Counted from the first letter of the stretch, positions 1-12,224 are shown. The stretch: DNA of 64,000 bases from Cristatella mucedo (GCA_009760855.2 WPIO01000130.1:124001-188000); one strand, 5' to 3'. A program made the numbers and translations. Notes: generated by a model from the letters alone, not told the origin.

Positions 1-66
1 ACGCGTGGCGATCGAGCGATTAACGCGTGGCGATCGAGCGATTAACGCGTGGCGATCGAGCGATTA
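1..66. repeat. 22-bp tandem repeat, three perfect copies at window edge
   Basis: The unit ACGCGTGGCGATCGAGCGAT+TA occurs three times without change (1-22, 23-44, 45-66), and a partial fourth copy (TCGTGTGGC) follows. The array probably continues to the left of the window. All frames across it are by-products. Confidence 0.9.
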
Positions 67-184
67 TCGTGTGGCTTCGCCTTGCGGCTACTCTGACTCG
101 CCCTTTTATCTCGAGACAGTGCCTGCCGTGGCCTCAGACTGGAAGTTTTCGAGTAGTAGTTCGAGCGAGTGTGAGGCCGGGCAC

Positions 185-345
185 GGACGGAAAGTGAGGG
201 AAATGTGTGTGAATACCTGTGCTTGTGTGAGTACATGTTTGTGCGAGTGTGTGTGAGTGTAGGTTTGCGTGTGCGTGCATAGCTGTGTGAACGTGTGTTT
301 GTGCTGCATGCATGAGCTCTCGCGATTGTGTATGTGTGTGTGTAT

Positions 346-402
<57 letters not shown>

Positions 403-430
403 CGCGCGAGCACGCGCGCGCGCGGGTGAG
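185..430. repeat. GT-rich and GC dinucleotide microsatellite (Z-DNA prone)
   Basis: Imperfect GTGTGT from 185, pure (GT)n about 353-394, then (GC)n with one GAGCAC interruption to about 425. Alternating purine-pyrimidine with a CG core is the classic Z-DNA-forming pattern. Confidence 0.9.
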
Positions 431-472
431 AGAGAAAGTGTGTGTATATTTGTACCTACAATATCTAGAGTG

Positions 473-545
<73 letters not shown>
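473..545. repeat. (GA)n microsatellite
   Basis: Near-pure GA repeat of about 65 bp, ending in GTGAGTGAGTGAG. Confidence 0.95.
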
Positions 546-667
546 GTGAGTGAGTTAACGAGAGACCAAAGAGATATAGACAAATTGACTTTATTGGAAA
601 GCGGCACAGAAAGCTCTATCTTCGAGACGGCCCACAGCACGACTGCACTTAGCTGCTCAAACTACAA

Positions 668-772
668 AAGAAAGAGAGAGACAGACAGACACACACATAG
701 AGGGAGAGAGAGAGAGAGAGAGAAAGAGCGAGAGAGAGAGGAGAAACAGAGAGAGAGACAGAGAGAGAGGAG

Positions 773-856
<84 letters not shown>
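668..856. repeat. (GA)n microsatellite, compound
   Basis: Purine-rich tract with AGACAGACAGACACACACATAG, GAGAAACAGAGAGAG repeats, then pure (AG)n from about 776 to 856. Confidence 0.95.
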
Positions 857-858
<2 letters not shown>

Positions 859-1517
859 GAAGTGCCTTGAATGGGCCAAGTAGCCTTGCTGCTTGTGTAG
901 CTAAAGTACCCTAGCTTGGTAATTAGCAAAGGTGCAACTGGTTTCGTCCTTAAACTTGCCTTTGCTACCTGCCGAGAGGTGTGCTGTTGCGGTGTTGGAT
1001 TTATTGGATCGAGCGCCGACTAGTCGTGCCCTCATCGATCTTCTCCATTTTGCGTTACTACTTCTTTCCTTAGCAAATCGGCCTCAGCACCCAACCTCAG
1101 GTGAAGTCAGCAGCTGAGCATTCTAGGAAACCTTCGGCGGCAGCCGGCCTGGGCACTCCCTAGGCAGGTGCTCCCTGGGTGCAGGTGCTCGTTGGCAGCT
1201 ACGTCCTAAATTTGCTTTCCGTTTTTTGGTACCGCTCGAGGGCACCTCAAAGCGCGAAATTATGAAGCCTCCTCCGATATTGAGCGGGAAATTATGAGAC
1301 TGCTGCGACCGACGAGTCCGGCGGTTCCTTTGTGTGCTCTGCTCAGCTCAAAATGGCACCTGCTTAGTCCCTCATTAGCATCGAGGCAGGTAGCAACTGT
1401 CAGCCTCTCGGAGGCTCGTCGAGTGCCGGGCGACCACTGCCTGCGGCGACCGCACCGCCGTCTTGGTTTTCTTCTCCCCCCCCCCATCACGCCACCCCTG
1501 CCCCGCCTTCTTCTCTT

Positions 1518-1573
<56 letters not shown>
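1518..1573. repeat. (CT)n microsatellite
   Basis: Pure CT repeat of about 54 bp, preceded by C-rich sequence with a poly-C run at 1,477. Confidence 0.95.
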
Positions 1574-1577
<4 letters not shown>

Positions 1578-1839
1578 CCTCTCTTCTCGTCTCTTGCGAT
1601 CTCGCCCTTCGCTCTCATCGCTCTCTTTCTCCGTTGAAGTTTTTATTGTCGTCGGGGTACCAGCGCGTGCCTTAAGGGCAGAAAACCTATCGAGCAGTGG
1701 CCTGGAAACCTATCCCGGGTATATTTCGAACTTCCTTTACCCTTGTACGCGAACTTCGTGCAGCTGCTGAAGCCAGTCCCCGGATGGAGCTGATTGCGTC
1801 CTGGGATGCGCTCGCTTCCCAGGCCCTGTAGTAATAGCA

Positions 1840-2003
1840 ATAGTAATAATTCATTTCCATTGTACCCGAAGGGAACTTAATCTCTATTCAGGCGCTTCAC
1901 GTATGCCACGGGGCTCGAGCCGCCAACCTCGGTCATCAAATACATCCACCTTGATCTCGGTCGAGGCGAGCACCTGGACCACTGGGCCAAACCAGCACGG
2001 CTT
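1840..2003 (-). mobile_element. SINE-A (tRNA-derived)
   Basis: Head on the minus strand: GTTTGGCCCAGTGGTCCAGGTGCTCGCC, then the box-B-like GGCTCGAGCC; 3' body GAAGCGCCTGAATAGAGATTAAGTTCCC with an AATTATTA-type end. Inactive tRNA-like sequence, not a tRNA gene. Confidence 0.72.
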
Positions 2004-2204
2004 GACTGTTTCTCGGACTGGAGGATTGTCCGAACTTCAATCAATCGCCTAAAGCCAGCGCATTCTCAATAGCTTTAGATGCCTAAGTTCAACCAGCAGC
2101 TGCAGCCCCAGCACGTTGGCTAGCTTACAGCAAATTCAATTTCAATTTTCGCTTATCATAAAGTTTTTTTGCATGGTCTTCTAAAGTTTCCTTCGAGACC
2201 TGAT

Positions 2205-2358
2205 AAATGTAAATAAATGTAATTCATTTGAATAGCCCCTTAGAGAACTTAATCTCTATTTAGGCGCTTCACGTATGCCTCGGGGCTCGAGCCCGTGACC
2301 TCAGCCAGACCTTGGTCGGGGCGAGCACCTTAACCAACTGGACCAAACCAGCTCGGCA
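2205..2358 (-). mobile_element. SINE-A (tRNA-derived)
   Basis: Complete copy: GAGCTGGTTTGGTCCAGTTG head, GGCTCGAGCCCCGAGGCATA box-B region, GAAGCGCCTAAATAGAGATT tail, ending near ATTCAAATGAATTACA. Confidence 0.75.
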
Positions 2359-2404
2359 TGATGGAAAGGAGTTTATAAAGAGGTTTTCACGAGTTCGAAA
2401 TGCT

Positions 2405-2503
2405 TGCCCTATACCGCCGAGGTCGTGGGCTCGAGCCCTATGGCATGTGTGAAGCGCCAGGGTATAGATCAAGTTCTCTTAAAGCGCCATACGAATGAAT
2501 TAT

Positions 2504-2552
<49 letters not shown>
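2405..2552 (+). mobile_element. SINE-A, 5'-truncated, with TA microsatellite tail
   Basis: Starts inside the head (GAGGTCGTGGGCTCGAGCCC), continues GTGAAGCGCCAGGGTATAGATCAAGTTCTCTTAAAGCGCC, then AATGAATTATA running into (TA)n at 2,506-2,552. The microsatellite has probably grown from the SINE tail. Confidence 0.7.
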
Positions 2553-2555
<3 letters not shown>

Positions 2556-2879
2556 TTATTTATATATGTATAGTATATCTAAAATATGCATGAATGCATT
2601 CGCGAAAGCCAAAAGTGCATGCACGAGTTCGCTCACACACGTAGACGCACGCACTCGCCGACTCTTAACATACACGCTTGCGAGAAAAAAAGGTCATAGT
2701 CAAAATGTGAGACTTTAATTTGTCACAAAGCACAGCACTTCTGTTCTGAGAAATATATTGGTTTTCTACGGAGTGATAAGCTATTTCTTTACTTCGCAAA
2801 TTAACCTGAGTTGCCCAAAAGCACGGCGGTGCTATGCGGTACGACCGGCGAAGGTCCTTGCAGGGAGACAGGTTGCTCG

Positions 2880-3049
2880 GTGAGCCGTGATGGCGCACTA
2901 GGTAAGGCGGTTGCTTTCATGACCTCGGTGCCAAGGTCGTGGGTTCGATTCCTGCGGTGGGTGATTCCTTATCGCCACTGCAAGCGGTGGTGATAGCCGT
3001 AAAGGCTCTTCTGTCGCTATACAAAAAGAGGCTGTTTAATCAGCTAAAA
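2880..3049 (+). mobile_element. SINE-B (tRNA-derived), full length
   Basis: Second SINE family. Head GTGATGGCGCACTAGGTAAGG, box B AAGGTCGTGGGTTCGATTCC, body GCGGTGGGTGATTCCTTATC and GGTGGTGATAGCCGTAAAGG, end CTATACAAAAAGAGGCTGTTTAATCAGCT. Head and body differ from SINE-A. Confidence 0.75.
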
Positions 3050-3622
3050 AAAATTTTTGGGTGCCAACCTGCCGAAGTTCCGTGAAGACTCGCAGGACGA
3101 CGAAGCTATTTCGAGAAAGACCGCTGTTTTAGAGCACAATCCAAGATTAAATAACTCATCCGGATAAACCACTTTGTCATCGAGTGATTCGCTCTGACTG
3201 AGCAGATTGTCCGATGTCTACTTACCATTTTGAGGCAAATCGAGAATATATCGCGGTCAGAAACCTTGTCGTGAGAGCCAATGTTACGAAAGGTTGCAGC
3301 GACTCCGGAGCTATGCCTTTCATCGAGTAGCGAGTCTCACTGGAAAAGTAGCAGGGGCTGCGTAAAAGTAAGCAGACAAAATGAGAGTGCTCTGTTCCTT
3401 TCGTGGAAGTATCACGTAAACACACGTAGATAAAGAGATTTTGTGTGAGCCTACTGCTTTGCGATGGGCGCGAATGCCTAAGCTGTGGCTCATACTTATG
3501 CGATTGGCAGAGCTTTGCATTCTGCCACTATACCGACCAAGTTCTTCTCGGGCTCCGGATTATACCGGATGTTCCCCGACTTAGGGATGTTCCCCGATTT
3601 AGGGACATTCCACAGCTCAACG

Positions 3623-3623
<1 letters not shown>

Positions 3624-3667
<44 letters not shown>

Positions 3668-3669
3668 CA

Positions 3670-3751
<82 letters not shown>

Positions 3752-3765
3752 ACACACACACATAT
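3624..3765. repeat. (CA)n microsatellite
   Basis: Two CA arrays separated by ATCAACATACATA; about 140 bp in total. A LINE-A tail fragment starts 30 bases on. Confidence 0.95.
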
Positions 3766-3794
3766 TTATACATACCCTATGCTGCGGGATAAAT

Positions 3795-3898
3795 AAGAGT
3801 CGTTTCCTTTGCAGCAAATGTAAAGTGCATAGAAAGAGATTGAGTTATCTGAGTGCACTTTATCAAGTGTATTATTATCATCATTATTTTACCGTTTC
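3795..3898 (+). mobile_element. LINE-A 3' tail fragment
   Basis: CCTTTGCAGCAAATGTAAAG...GAGATTGAGTTATCTGAG...CTTTATCAAGTGTATTATTATCA closely matches the tail of the 32-kb LINE-A, including the hairpin arms and ATT-type end. Confidence 0.65.
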
Positions 3899-4032
3899 CG
3901 CCCACATTTGTGCTTTCGTGAGACACCACTAGATCTGACTCAGCCAGAGCCACAGAAAAATTACAGACAACAATGAACATGAGTCACCATTCTCACATGT
4001 CCGAGTGCACGAAAGCAGGCACCCACAAATAC

Positions 4033-4071
4033 ACACATGCACACACACACGCACACACAAACACACACACA

Positions 4072-4121
<50 letters not shown>

Positions 4122-4122
4122 C
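4033..4122. repeat. (CA)n microsatellite
   Basis: CA array with GCACAC, AAACAC and ATACAC interruptions, about 90 bp. Confidence 0.95.
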
Positions 4123-4718
4123 GCACACCCAACGGGTTCTCGTGCCCACCAGGGATCGGTAATTTATCTGTCGGCGTCTGCTTTTACAACCACTCGAAAA
4201 TGGAGATGCAACCAAATCCAGGTTTCTACTTAGGCCGTTGCAAAGAGATGGAGATGATATCGAATCTAGATATCTACTTATTCTCAAAGCTAGGTTGTGG
4301 TTGCCAATCAGCGAAACCAAATAATTACCAACAGATTTATGTCGGTGAGCATATCCTGTTTACCAGTATATCTGCTAGGAAACTATGTAGACTTCAAGCG
4401 AGTCGCCAGAACCGAGGCATACCTCTTAATCCCAATGCTGGCTGTAGGCTTTCGGGACCAACAAGCAAAACCTCTCGGACATTGGTAGTGTAAACTAATA
4501 ATAATGATAAGAAGAATGTCATTTGCCCAGCACTATCAGAGAACTTGTTCTCTTTCTAAACGCTTTTCAAATGCTCACACCGAGGATGCACGATTTGGGA
4601 TGATTGAGTCTCTCACCCATTTCGTCGATTTTATAGATTCACCCTGATCGGGGTTCATGACGTCTCTGCAGGAAGGGTGGCAGCCAACTAGGTGTGCTCC
4701 CAACGTACTAATCAGCAC

Positions 4719-4800
4719 GGGGGGGTCGGGTGGGGTGGGATGGGGTGGGGTGGGATGGGGTGGGATGGGGTGGGGTGGGGTGGGATGGGGGGGGGTGGGG
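4719..4800. repeat. G-rich tandem tract, quadruplex-forming
   Basis: Plus strand alternates GGGGT and GGGAT blocks (unit about GGGGTGGGAT) with more than ten runs of three or more G separated by one or two bases. This fits G-quadruplex rules many times over. Confidence 0.9.
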
Positions 4801-4999
4801 ATCACGTGACTGGAGTCGCGTGTCAATGCCTCCGACTTTTCGAATGAATGTTATTTGGCCGTCTCTGATCCTGCCAGGAACCAGGAGCTGCCCGAACAAA
4901 AGCACACGTTGACGATTGCGAGTGCCTTCTGCATGAGTCGAAGACACAGAGTACAGATATGTAATATAGCAAGCTTTTAACTGACACTATCGAAAGCCA

Positions 5000-6560
5000 T
5001 TCTTAGATACTTGTTGTCAAGCTGACTGATAGCAAAGCAGCCGACAGACGCCGGGTGCCTAGAGATTCTATTTGCTTTAATGCTGAGTAGCTCTTGACAC
5101 CAAGCTGCTGCTCAATTGTATTGCTTATTGCCAATTGACCTTTCGGAGACGCCATGCAACTGGGTCGATATCAGAATAACTCGACCGACCAGGCTAGAGC
5201 TGAGATTAGTCTGGCTACAGCAGAACCCCAGTCCTCTGATCCCCTGAACTGTCCTCAACTACCAAGGCTCTGGTGGCCGGCTGTTGTACTGGCAGTTGAG
5301 ATTGGGGTAACGTCTAGTCACTGATCTGCGATGTGAGTCACCCCTCGTCAGTCAACGATGCCACTGCTGCACACCCCCCCCCCCCATTCAGGCCAGTGAG
5401 ACTGCAGCGCCTCTGCCACTGGCAAGGGTCAGCAGCTTGCGTTGTAACACCTAGGCTGGTTTGGCAGCGCTGCCTTTGTAGTCGGCACTGACCTATGTGT
5501 TAAAAAGAACGGTCGGCATTTATTAATGGCTCAGCAAGTTCATAGGCAAGTCATCGTCGGCATTTTGAAGACCAGCCGAAGCTCTCCTGCAGCTGCTGCA
5601 ATGGCCGATGCCGAGCTGGCAATGGCAGTCGGTCGAGCTGAGAATAGCTGATGCTCTACACCATCGCCCTGCACTGAATTGCCAAGGCTACCAGCGAGGA
5701 GTGACGGTGGCTCACTCTCGCTGCCAGATTTCTCCTTATCTTCCACAACCAGGCCACACTGCAGCAGCAGCAGCAGCCGCTTTCAAAAGTGGAGCCGATC
5801 TCTCCTAGGTGCCCAGCCGGAAGGCTATAGCACTGCCTCCAATCGGTTCATTTGCAGCCGGCCTCATTTTGCGTGCCATGCAGCTGCTTGTGCATCCAGT
5901 GCAGCTGCATCTGCATGCCGTGCAGCTGCCGAACCATCACATTGTCATGCGCACGAGCTCTTCAGCCAGCAGAGCCTCGTATGGCAGGACCAGAATCTTG
6001 CTCAGGTGCACCAGCTCCGGCAGCTGAAGCTTGCGCCGCCGAGCCGAGTCACGACTACCTTCGATTCGATTTCCAACCGGCCGACACTGCTCTGCGCCCG
6101 AGCAGCTCAGGCAGTTTGCAGCCGTGGCCCTGGCTGAGTCCTGCTGCTACTAGTTGCTGCTGCTTCTTGATCGGAATCTTGCTCAGTTATGCTGCTGCTT
6201 GTGCCACTGGCTGACTGGCTGCTGCTGCTCATAGCTGGTCTAAACTGAGGGCAGCTTCAGCTTTACACTGAACCAACCATGTGCAGCTCAATAGCAGCAA
6301 TACAACCACTGTTGATGGGCTGCTGGAGGCTGCTGCGGTCGAGGTTCGGTGACCGGGCGTCGGGGCTGACTGTTGCAGGCCAGTATCATACACAGCTGCA
6401 AAAATGGAAAATGAGACTTCAGCTCAAATTCTGTGCTTCTCCCGAGTGTACCAACGGTCATGGGGAGGCAGACAGTACAGCAGGGTGGCAATGGCCTAAG
6501 TAGATCGTAAGGAATGTAGCTCGGCCCTTCTCAGCCCTGACATGTTCTTCACCTCAATAT
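5000..6560. other. CAG/CTG-rich unique region, no supported gene
   Basis: Rich in GCTGCTGC and CAGCTG words, with short open frames on both strands that show no domain, splice or start support. A repeated phrase, AGAATCTTGCTCAG / GGAATCTTGCTCAG, at about 5,990 and 6,172 hints at an internal duplication. The region is downstream of the Ig receptor gene. Confidence 0.4.
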
Positions 6561-6565
6561 ATCAA

Positions 6566-6702
6566 AATATTCTTCACCTCATTTCAGGTGCTTCACATAT
6601 GCCGTGGAGCTCGAGCCCGAGATCTCGGTCATCAAAAACATTTCGGTCGTTAAAGGCGAGCTCCTTAACCACTCGGCCAAACCTGTGTGTCGAATACACT
6701 GT
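6566..6702 (-). mobile_element. SINE-A (tRNA-derived)
   Basis: Minus strand: AGGTTTGGCCGAGTGGTTAAGGAGCTCGCC head, GGGCTCGAGCTCCACGGCAT box-B region, GTGAAGCACCTGAAATGAG body. It lies immediately downstream of the poly(A) signal of the Ig receptor gene. Confidence 0.7.
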
Positions 6703-6720
6703 GGTTGTGTGCTAAACAGC

Positions 6721-6726
6721 TTTATT
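6721..6726 (-). promoter_or_regulatory. Polyadenylation signal of the Ig receptor gene
   Basis: AATAAA on the minus strand (TTTATT on plus), about 20 bases beyond the stop codon of the terminal exon. A minus-strand SINE-A copy starts a few bases further downstream. The spacing implies a very short 3' UTR. A more distal signal could also be used. Confidence 0.5.
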
Positions 6727-6746
6727 CATAGCTGGTCTAGCTCAAT

Positions 6747-6967
6747 CTACATAAAAATCCAGAGGGTCTTGCCCCTATATGCAAAGTTGGCTGGCGTCAC
6801 TCCTTGACACACAATGCTGTCTCTTTCGCTAGTTATGTCCATGTGCGTAGCTGGCCGGATCTGGTGTTGGAGGTACATGCATGCTGAAGTAGCCAACACC
6901 AAAGATACAAACAAAAAGATTGTGAAATGTGCCGGATTATAGCTGCCCATGTCGACTACAACTTCTA
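6747..6967 (-). CDS. Ig receptor terminal exon: Ig3 G strand, membrane span, cytoplasmic tail
   Basis: Codes residues 376-448 and the stop TAG at 6,749-6,747. It opens with VEVVVDMGSYN, the G strand expected after exon 8's F strand, then a 19-residue hydrophobic span (FTIFLFVSLVLATSACMYL), then basic HQIR, a stop-transfer pattern giving an extracellular N terminus. The 40-residue tail contains NFAY (an NxxY motif) near 436-439. The acceptor is uncertain: AGs giving right ends at 6,967, 6,964 or 6,961 are all in phase 1, and the pyrimidine tract is weak. AATAAA follows about 20 bases after the stop. The alternative, an unrelated membrane ORF, is unlikely given the phase and the strand match. 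Confidence 0.65.
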
Positions 6968-7612
6968 CTTTCAGTGATCATTCAACTTGCATTGCTTTCA
7001 TCAAAATCGTGGAAAAGTAAAGCAATTCTGAGCCTGGCTGGCTGTTCTGTCGGAACTGCTGTGAGAGCAAGGGGAATTGCTAGCAAAGAAGGAGACTTAA
7101 TCATTCTTTCTTCATGAACACCAACCAGAAGACTTGCTTACTGCAGTATGCAGCCTCAGTCTCCAGGCCTATTGAATCTCCCCAAACCGACCGACTGGAA
7201 TGTTCCTTTTCTGACTGGAAACCTCTTTAGTGTGATTATTAGTCTGCAGCAAGGCCAACGGTTCCCTTCATTGTTAAATGCTAAGCACCGATAAGCTCAT
7301 TTTACTCAGTTAAAGGGGTTAAACCTATTCCTAGCTGCTGTAGATGACCTCAAGCTATCGAGGCCCAGTTACAGAGGGCGAACACAGTGTCACGGCTATT
7401 TGGGAGCAGCCAGGATTAAGCCAAGGAGGTGAACAGACATTGACCCTTTCACAGGCAGCCTATCATGAAGGCCAAGAGAGATGTGGGGGATAATCCTGCC
7501 AAAACGCTCCTTCAGACCCTTTACTATGCCACTGTATCGACAGTCATCGTGACTGTATCACAAAGTAGCTCTGCCACAATGCTTAACATTTTGCCAGCCA
7601 ACACGATATTGC

Positions 7613-7638
7613 AAACACACACGCACATACACGCACAT

Positions 7639-7703
<65 letters not shown>

Positions 7704-7722
7704 CACGCGAGCACACACAGGC
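7613..7722. repeat. (CA)n microsatellite
   Basis: CA array with CGCACATA interruptions at its start; about 110 bp, in intron 8 of the Ig receptor gene. Confidence 0.95.
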
Positions 7723-8574
7723 ACTTACTAACATACGCACGAACGTGGACACACACAGAGCTGACCCGGCAGAAGTATTTAAGCAGCTGAGTGCATGCCA
7801 AGTCAAGCAGCTGCAGCACATGCTGGCTGAGCCATTAAAGCCTCAACAGTAACCTAAATGCCTCACAGAGGAGGCTTTTGGATTCCTGCTAACGATCGGA
7901 GTCAAGTAACACATACCTTTGAGGTCGTCATCGGCAGCATTGGGCTAGTGACCAAACTCTGCACACAATGGCTAGCACCAATGGAAAAGGGTGATTTGGC
8001 ACAACTAGGCTGTTTGGTGATTGCCTGTGATAGCAGGCTATTTCCTTGCTGAGAGATGCATTTATTGATACTATTCATAAGGGGGCTGAGGGGAGAGTGA
8101 GCCGGCAGAAGCTGTCAATGGCGCTGAACAAGAGTCCCTCGGTCGTACGGCCACCTCTGGGCTAACGCCAGGAAGTGCAAAATGGGAAGTGCAAGAAATC
8201 GTGCGATGTTTTCGAGTGTTGAACGAGCATGAACGGAGCAGGTCGTCAGTCACAACTTGCACCAGCTGAGAGCAGCCTGCATAGTGGGGCCATAATGGTA
8301 AGTGGGACTCTGAACTAGACGTTTAATTAGACGTCCTAACTTTGAGAGCTAATTTTGAGAGCTAGCAAATAGCTAAGGCATGCCACTGGTGCTGTCCCCC
8401 TAATGAGGTCATTAAGGTATTTATTAGCAGAGAAAAAGAGGGTACACTGGCTCATGTGGGTGGGTAGGTGGGTGAGTGTGGGTGCGAGTTTGGGTATGGG
8501 TATGAGTCTGTATGTCTGAATAGATACATAGATCAGTTAGTGGGAGAGTGAGAGTACGAGACAATGAAAAAGAG

Positions 8575-8637
8575 AGGTGTCTGTGTGTGTTCGTGCACAC
8601 GTGTGCATGCACTCACACACGTCTGTGTGTGTGTGCA

Positions 8638-8698
<61 letters not shown>
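8575..8698. repeat. (GT)n microsatellite
   Basis: GT array with CACACG/TGCATG interruptions, then pure (GT)n from about 8,642 to 8,696. Confidence 0.95.
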
Positions 8699-9204
8699 AG
8701 CAGTACACCATAACCTCAAGAGCTGCATCAATGATTATGATTGAAGAAGGCACCTCCCTAACCCCATTCCCACGAATATGGACAATAAAAACGCAAGTTT
8801 GGATCGACAAACTTATAGCATTTCAACTGCTGGATCTCCAAACAGCCTTTCATACGGCTCCCACTCAACTCTACTGAGAAATTATATTAAAACTACTTTT
8901 TGATGCCCATAAGAGTTAACTTGTCTATCAATAAAAGAGGCTGCATCTAGCTAGCCGACGGGCTACTTGTCATGTGCAACTTGGTAGCTATCCACTGTGA
9001 AGCTGAGTCCTGACTAGTCCCGTGCTCTAGCAGAGCGTTGCTTCTAGGAGGGCTGAGCACATTCTCATCCTGAAGTGACGAGCCGCGAGAGAAAAGAATT
9101 TCGATCGACTTGAGTAGGTTTGGTATTGATAGTCACTATTGTTGCATGAATAATTCGGTGCTGCACAAAAATTGAAAAACCTAGCCCCCAGGTAGAGCGG
9201 CTGC

Positions 9205-9470
9205 ATGCTATTTGGGTGTGCTGTTCCAAAGTAACCATTTGCTGGATGACCAGATCACATCCCCAGTCAAGTCTGCCTACTTTCAGCGACACTACTTTGA
9301 GAACATTCGGGTCTACTTACATAAAAGTACCGACGGTCCACTGGTCCACAAACTTGCATCATTGCGTCTACACTTATCGTGCATTCTTATAAAGTTTGAT
9401 CATCATAACAAGCTCTATAAGGAATTATATTTAATTTGGTTAATGGTGAGGTGAAGATTCCGGTGGCACC
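9205..9470 (+). mobile_element. LINE-A internal fragment
   Basis: Reads LGVLFQSNHLLDDQITSPVKSAYFQ and VHKLASLRL, matching the conserved FQSDLSLDDHISSTVKSAYFQ block of LINE-A. A short orphan fragment in intron 8 of the Ig receptor gene. Confidence 0.62.
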
Positions 9471-10714
9471 TACCTTATTCTACTTATATGAGGTATCGAT
9501 ACATGTAACGACAAACTCATTTTAGGCTTTGCCCTAACCTTGACAGAGCAAGTGTGAGCAAATAAGCTTATCATATGTTTTATTGTTCACCATTCTTAGC
9601 TTTAGAGCTGCAGTCATGCTGGATTTTAAGTTGTCGAAGATTACTAAGAGTTGAACGTATTTCTAATTTAAATAGTTTTGTATTTGCCTCCCTTAGCTTA
9701 CGGCCTTTTGTGTGCACTGGTTTTTTATCCACAGTCTTTAGCTGGATCAACTCGGCTTTAGCATTCGTTCACCACAATTCGCTGTAATTGTCATTCAGTG
9801 ATTATTAATGTGCTCCCATGTTAAGGGTCGTTCGAGTGTACTAGTTGTTTAGGCGTATTTCCATTGCTAATAGTTGTTAACGATGTCAGAATGAGACCAC
9901 TTTCAAGTTTGAGAACTTTCTATTCAGCTACATTAGAAATAAGCCACTGCGTTCGTGTTGGTATAGCTGTTCGTGATTTGATGGTGTTAGTTCGCTCGAT
10001 ATTTCGCTGAACGTATTCCGAAGAATTACAAGGACAACTTTTTCCGTACATGTAATACAGTTAGATTAGGTACATTTAATTTCATTTGAGTTGACCAAGG
10101 TTCGCTTCACATTTCAGAGCATTAGCGAGCAATTCATTATTAAGAATTGATGGTTTTTAATATGCATCGGCAGCTTATACATATTATGCTAAGCTTCGCT
10201 CGGGACACGTAGCCTAGCCGCTTGGGATCACCGATGTAAGAGACAAAATCGCTGTGACGGAAAGTTAGCTAGAGCGCTGCCCATTGTAGACTGTTACTCT
10301 AACTGAGACGTCGGTTTGCAACATCAGCTAGATTTCGACTGCCGAGATACTACTCGCGGCTCCTGAGTTACCGTGGCTCGGAAACCGTTGTTTCATACTT
10401 TTTGGTTTGGCGGCATAGAACTAGAAGCCATGTAGTGGTTAGCAAGTCTGCGTGAGGCTTTGCGCCCGGCAGCCGAGTCGTGCGCTGGTGTCATACTGGA
10501 GTTGATGTATGCTGCGGCTGGTTCGTGTCGCGTGTGAGTGTAAACCTTCCGCGGCTGGTCGAAAAGGCTGCTCTACGCTATGGTTATTCGCATGCTATAT
10601 TTCAAGGTGTGGCATCTTCGTCGCTGCCGAGTTTAGCTACCGGTAGGATACCTGCATGTGCTGGTGCTTTACCTAGGACTCGTTAGCCGCAAGCAAGCTG
10701 GTTCGGCCTCCAGT

Positions 10715-10962
<248 letters not shown>

Positions 10963-11859
10963 TGTATGTATATATTCAAAGTTCAGGTGTCGGCTGTACT
11001 TTTTAGGACTTTGTATTAGCTGCTGCCGTAGTAGCAATGATAATCCTGGCCAGGAATCTGCTCAGGAAAGTCTTGGCATTGACCTCGCCCGAGACGGCCG
11101 ATAGCAGGCCATCTGAATAGTGCTGCAGCAGACAGGGTCGCACGATGGTGGCCACATGGACAGTTTCTCTTTCTTCTATCGGTGGGTCAGATACTGAGGG
11201 TTCCTTCCCATGCCTGGCCTGGCTAGCACAAGGTGTTGACTTCCTGTCACATTTGATTGCCCGAAGGCTGAGAAGCCATATTAGTTGGGCCTACTCGCAG
11301 GCTGCTGGAGTTGCCTGCCAGGCGGCTGGAGCCGTTGGCAGCTGTCGTTGGCTGACATTTTCAAAGGTGTTGCACTGGTGCACCGAGGTGCCTCAAGGCT
11401 TCCCTCTGGCCTCCGAGCGAAGCTCTGCTGCCTGGCTGCTGCAGCAGCAGCCAACCAAGCTTTAGACGCAGCCCAAATCAGGCCCAAATCACGAACAAGC
11501 AACTCTAAATACCTAGAGCTAAGACAACAGCAGTCTCGGTACATCCGTAGCTCCCTCACATGTGTCTTCCAATCAGTTCAGTAGTACGAGGTACTCTTTT
11601 CGGCTATGAACGCCGGACAGCATGCGATCACAGCTCGTGCCTTTCCATTGTGGATCAGCTTACCATTTCCTTCCCTTGCTGTGGGGTCGACAGGATCGAA
11701 ATATGATTAACATTTGGCAAAGTGGATAGGCAACGAAGGAGAGCCTAACCCACAATTAGCTTGAAAAATCTCTTATTGAGTACGTTTTAGAACTGAGACA
11801 GGAAGTCTCGGCACGGCTGTAAAGGCTGTGCTCACGATATTGCAATTTCCTAAAAGCAA

Positions 11860-11945
11860 TACTAATAGCCACAATAATGCATATGTATAAAACTCTAAGA
11901 GAACTGAACCTCTTTCTGTGCACTTCCCCTGACTGGAAAGAAAAC
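11860..11945 (-). mobile_element. LINE-A/SINE-A type 3' tail fragment
   Basis: Minus-strand tail pattern: AATAATGCATATGTATAA, then CTCTAAGAGAACTGAACCTC and a GCACTTC box, as in the other tails. No head is present. Confidence 0.4.
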
Positions 11946-12224
11946 ACCTCGACTGATTAGTGGGACGATCAGGATGCATCTATTGTTGTCATATTTCCCT
12001 TCGCCCTGCTAACTTGTCTTTTTTTGTTCCAGTATGTTATCTGTGGTACATTTGATTGATTCAGTGCAAGCTACTAGCAGCAGGTCTTACTAATCGGTGG
12101 CTATGAGTGTCTTCATATTTTTTTGAGCACGCTGGCAGTGATGCGATGCTTGTTTCCTTTTGCATACTTGATACTGTGTATGTCACACATACTTTGGCCC
12201 TGATTCTCTTGCAAAGAGTTGTTA

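Noticed and set aside
42-930. Open frames of His/Thr, Ser/Leu, Arg/Glu or Cys/Val repeats over microsatellites here and elsewhere (3.6, 4.0, 7.6, 8.6, 10.9, 17.2, 31.0, 55.5 kb)
   Set aside because: Translations of dinucleotide repeats, not genes.
8071-8270. Minus-strand frame LVQVVTDDLLRSC...RTISCTS after a good acceptor
   Set aside because: Two cysteines and an Ig-like feel, but no convincing donor, and the Ig receptor model is complete without it.
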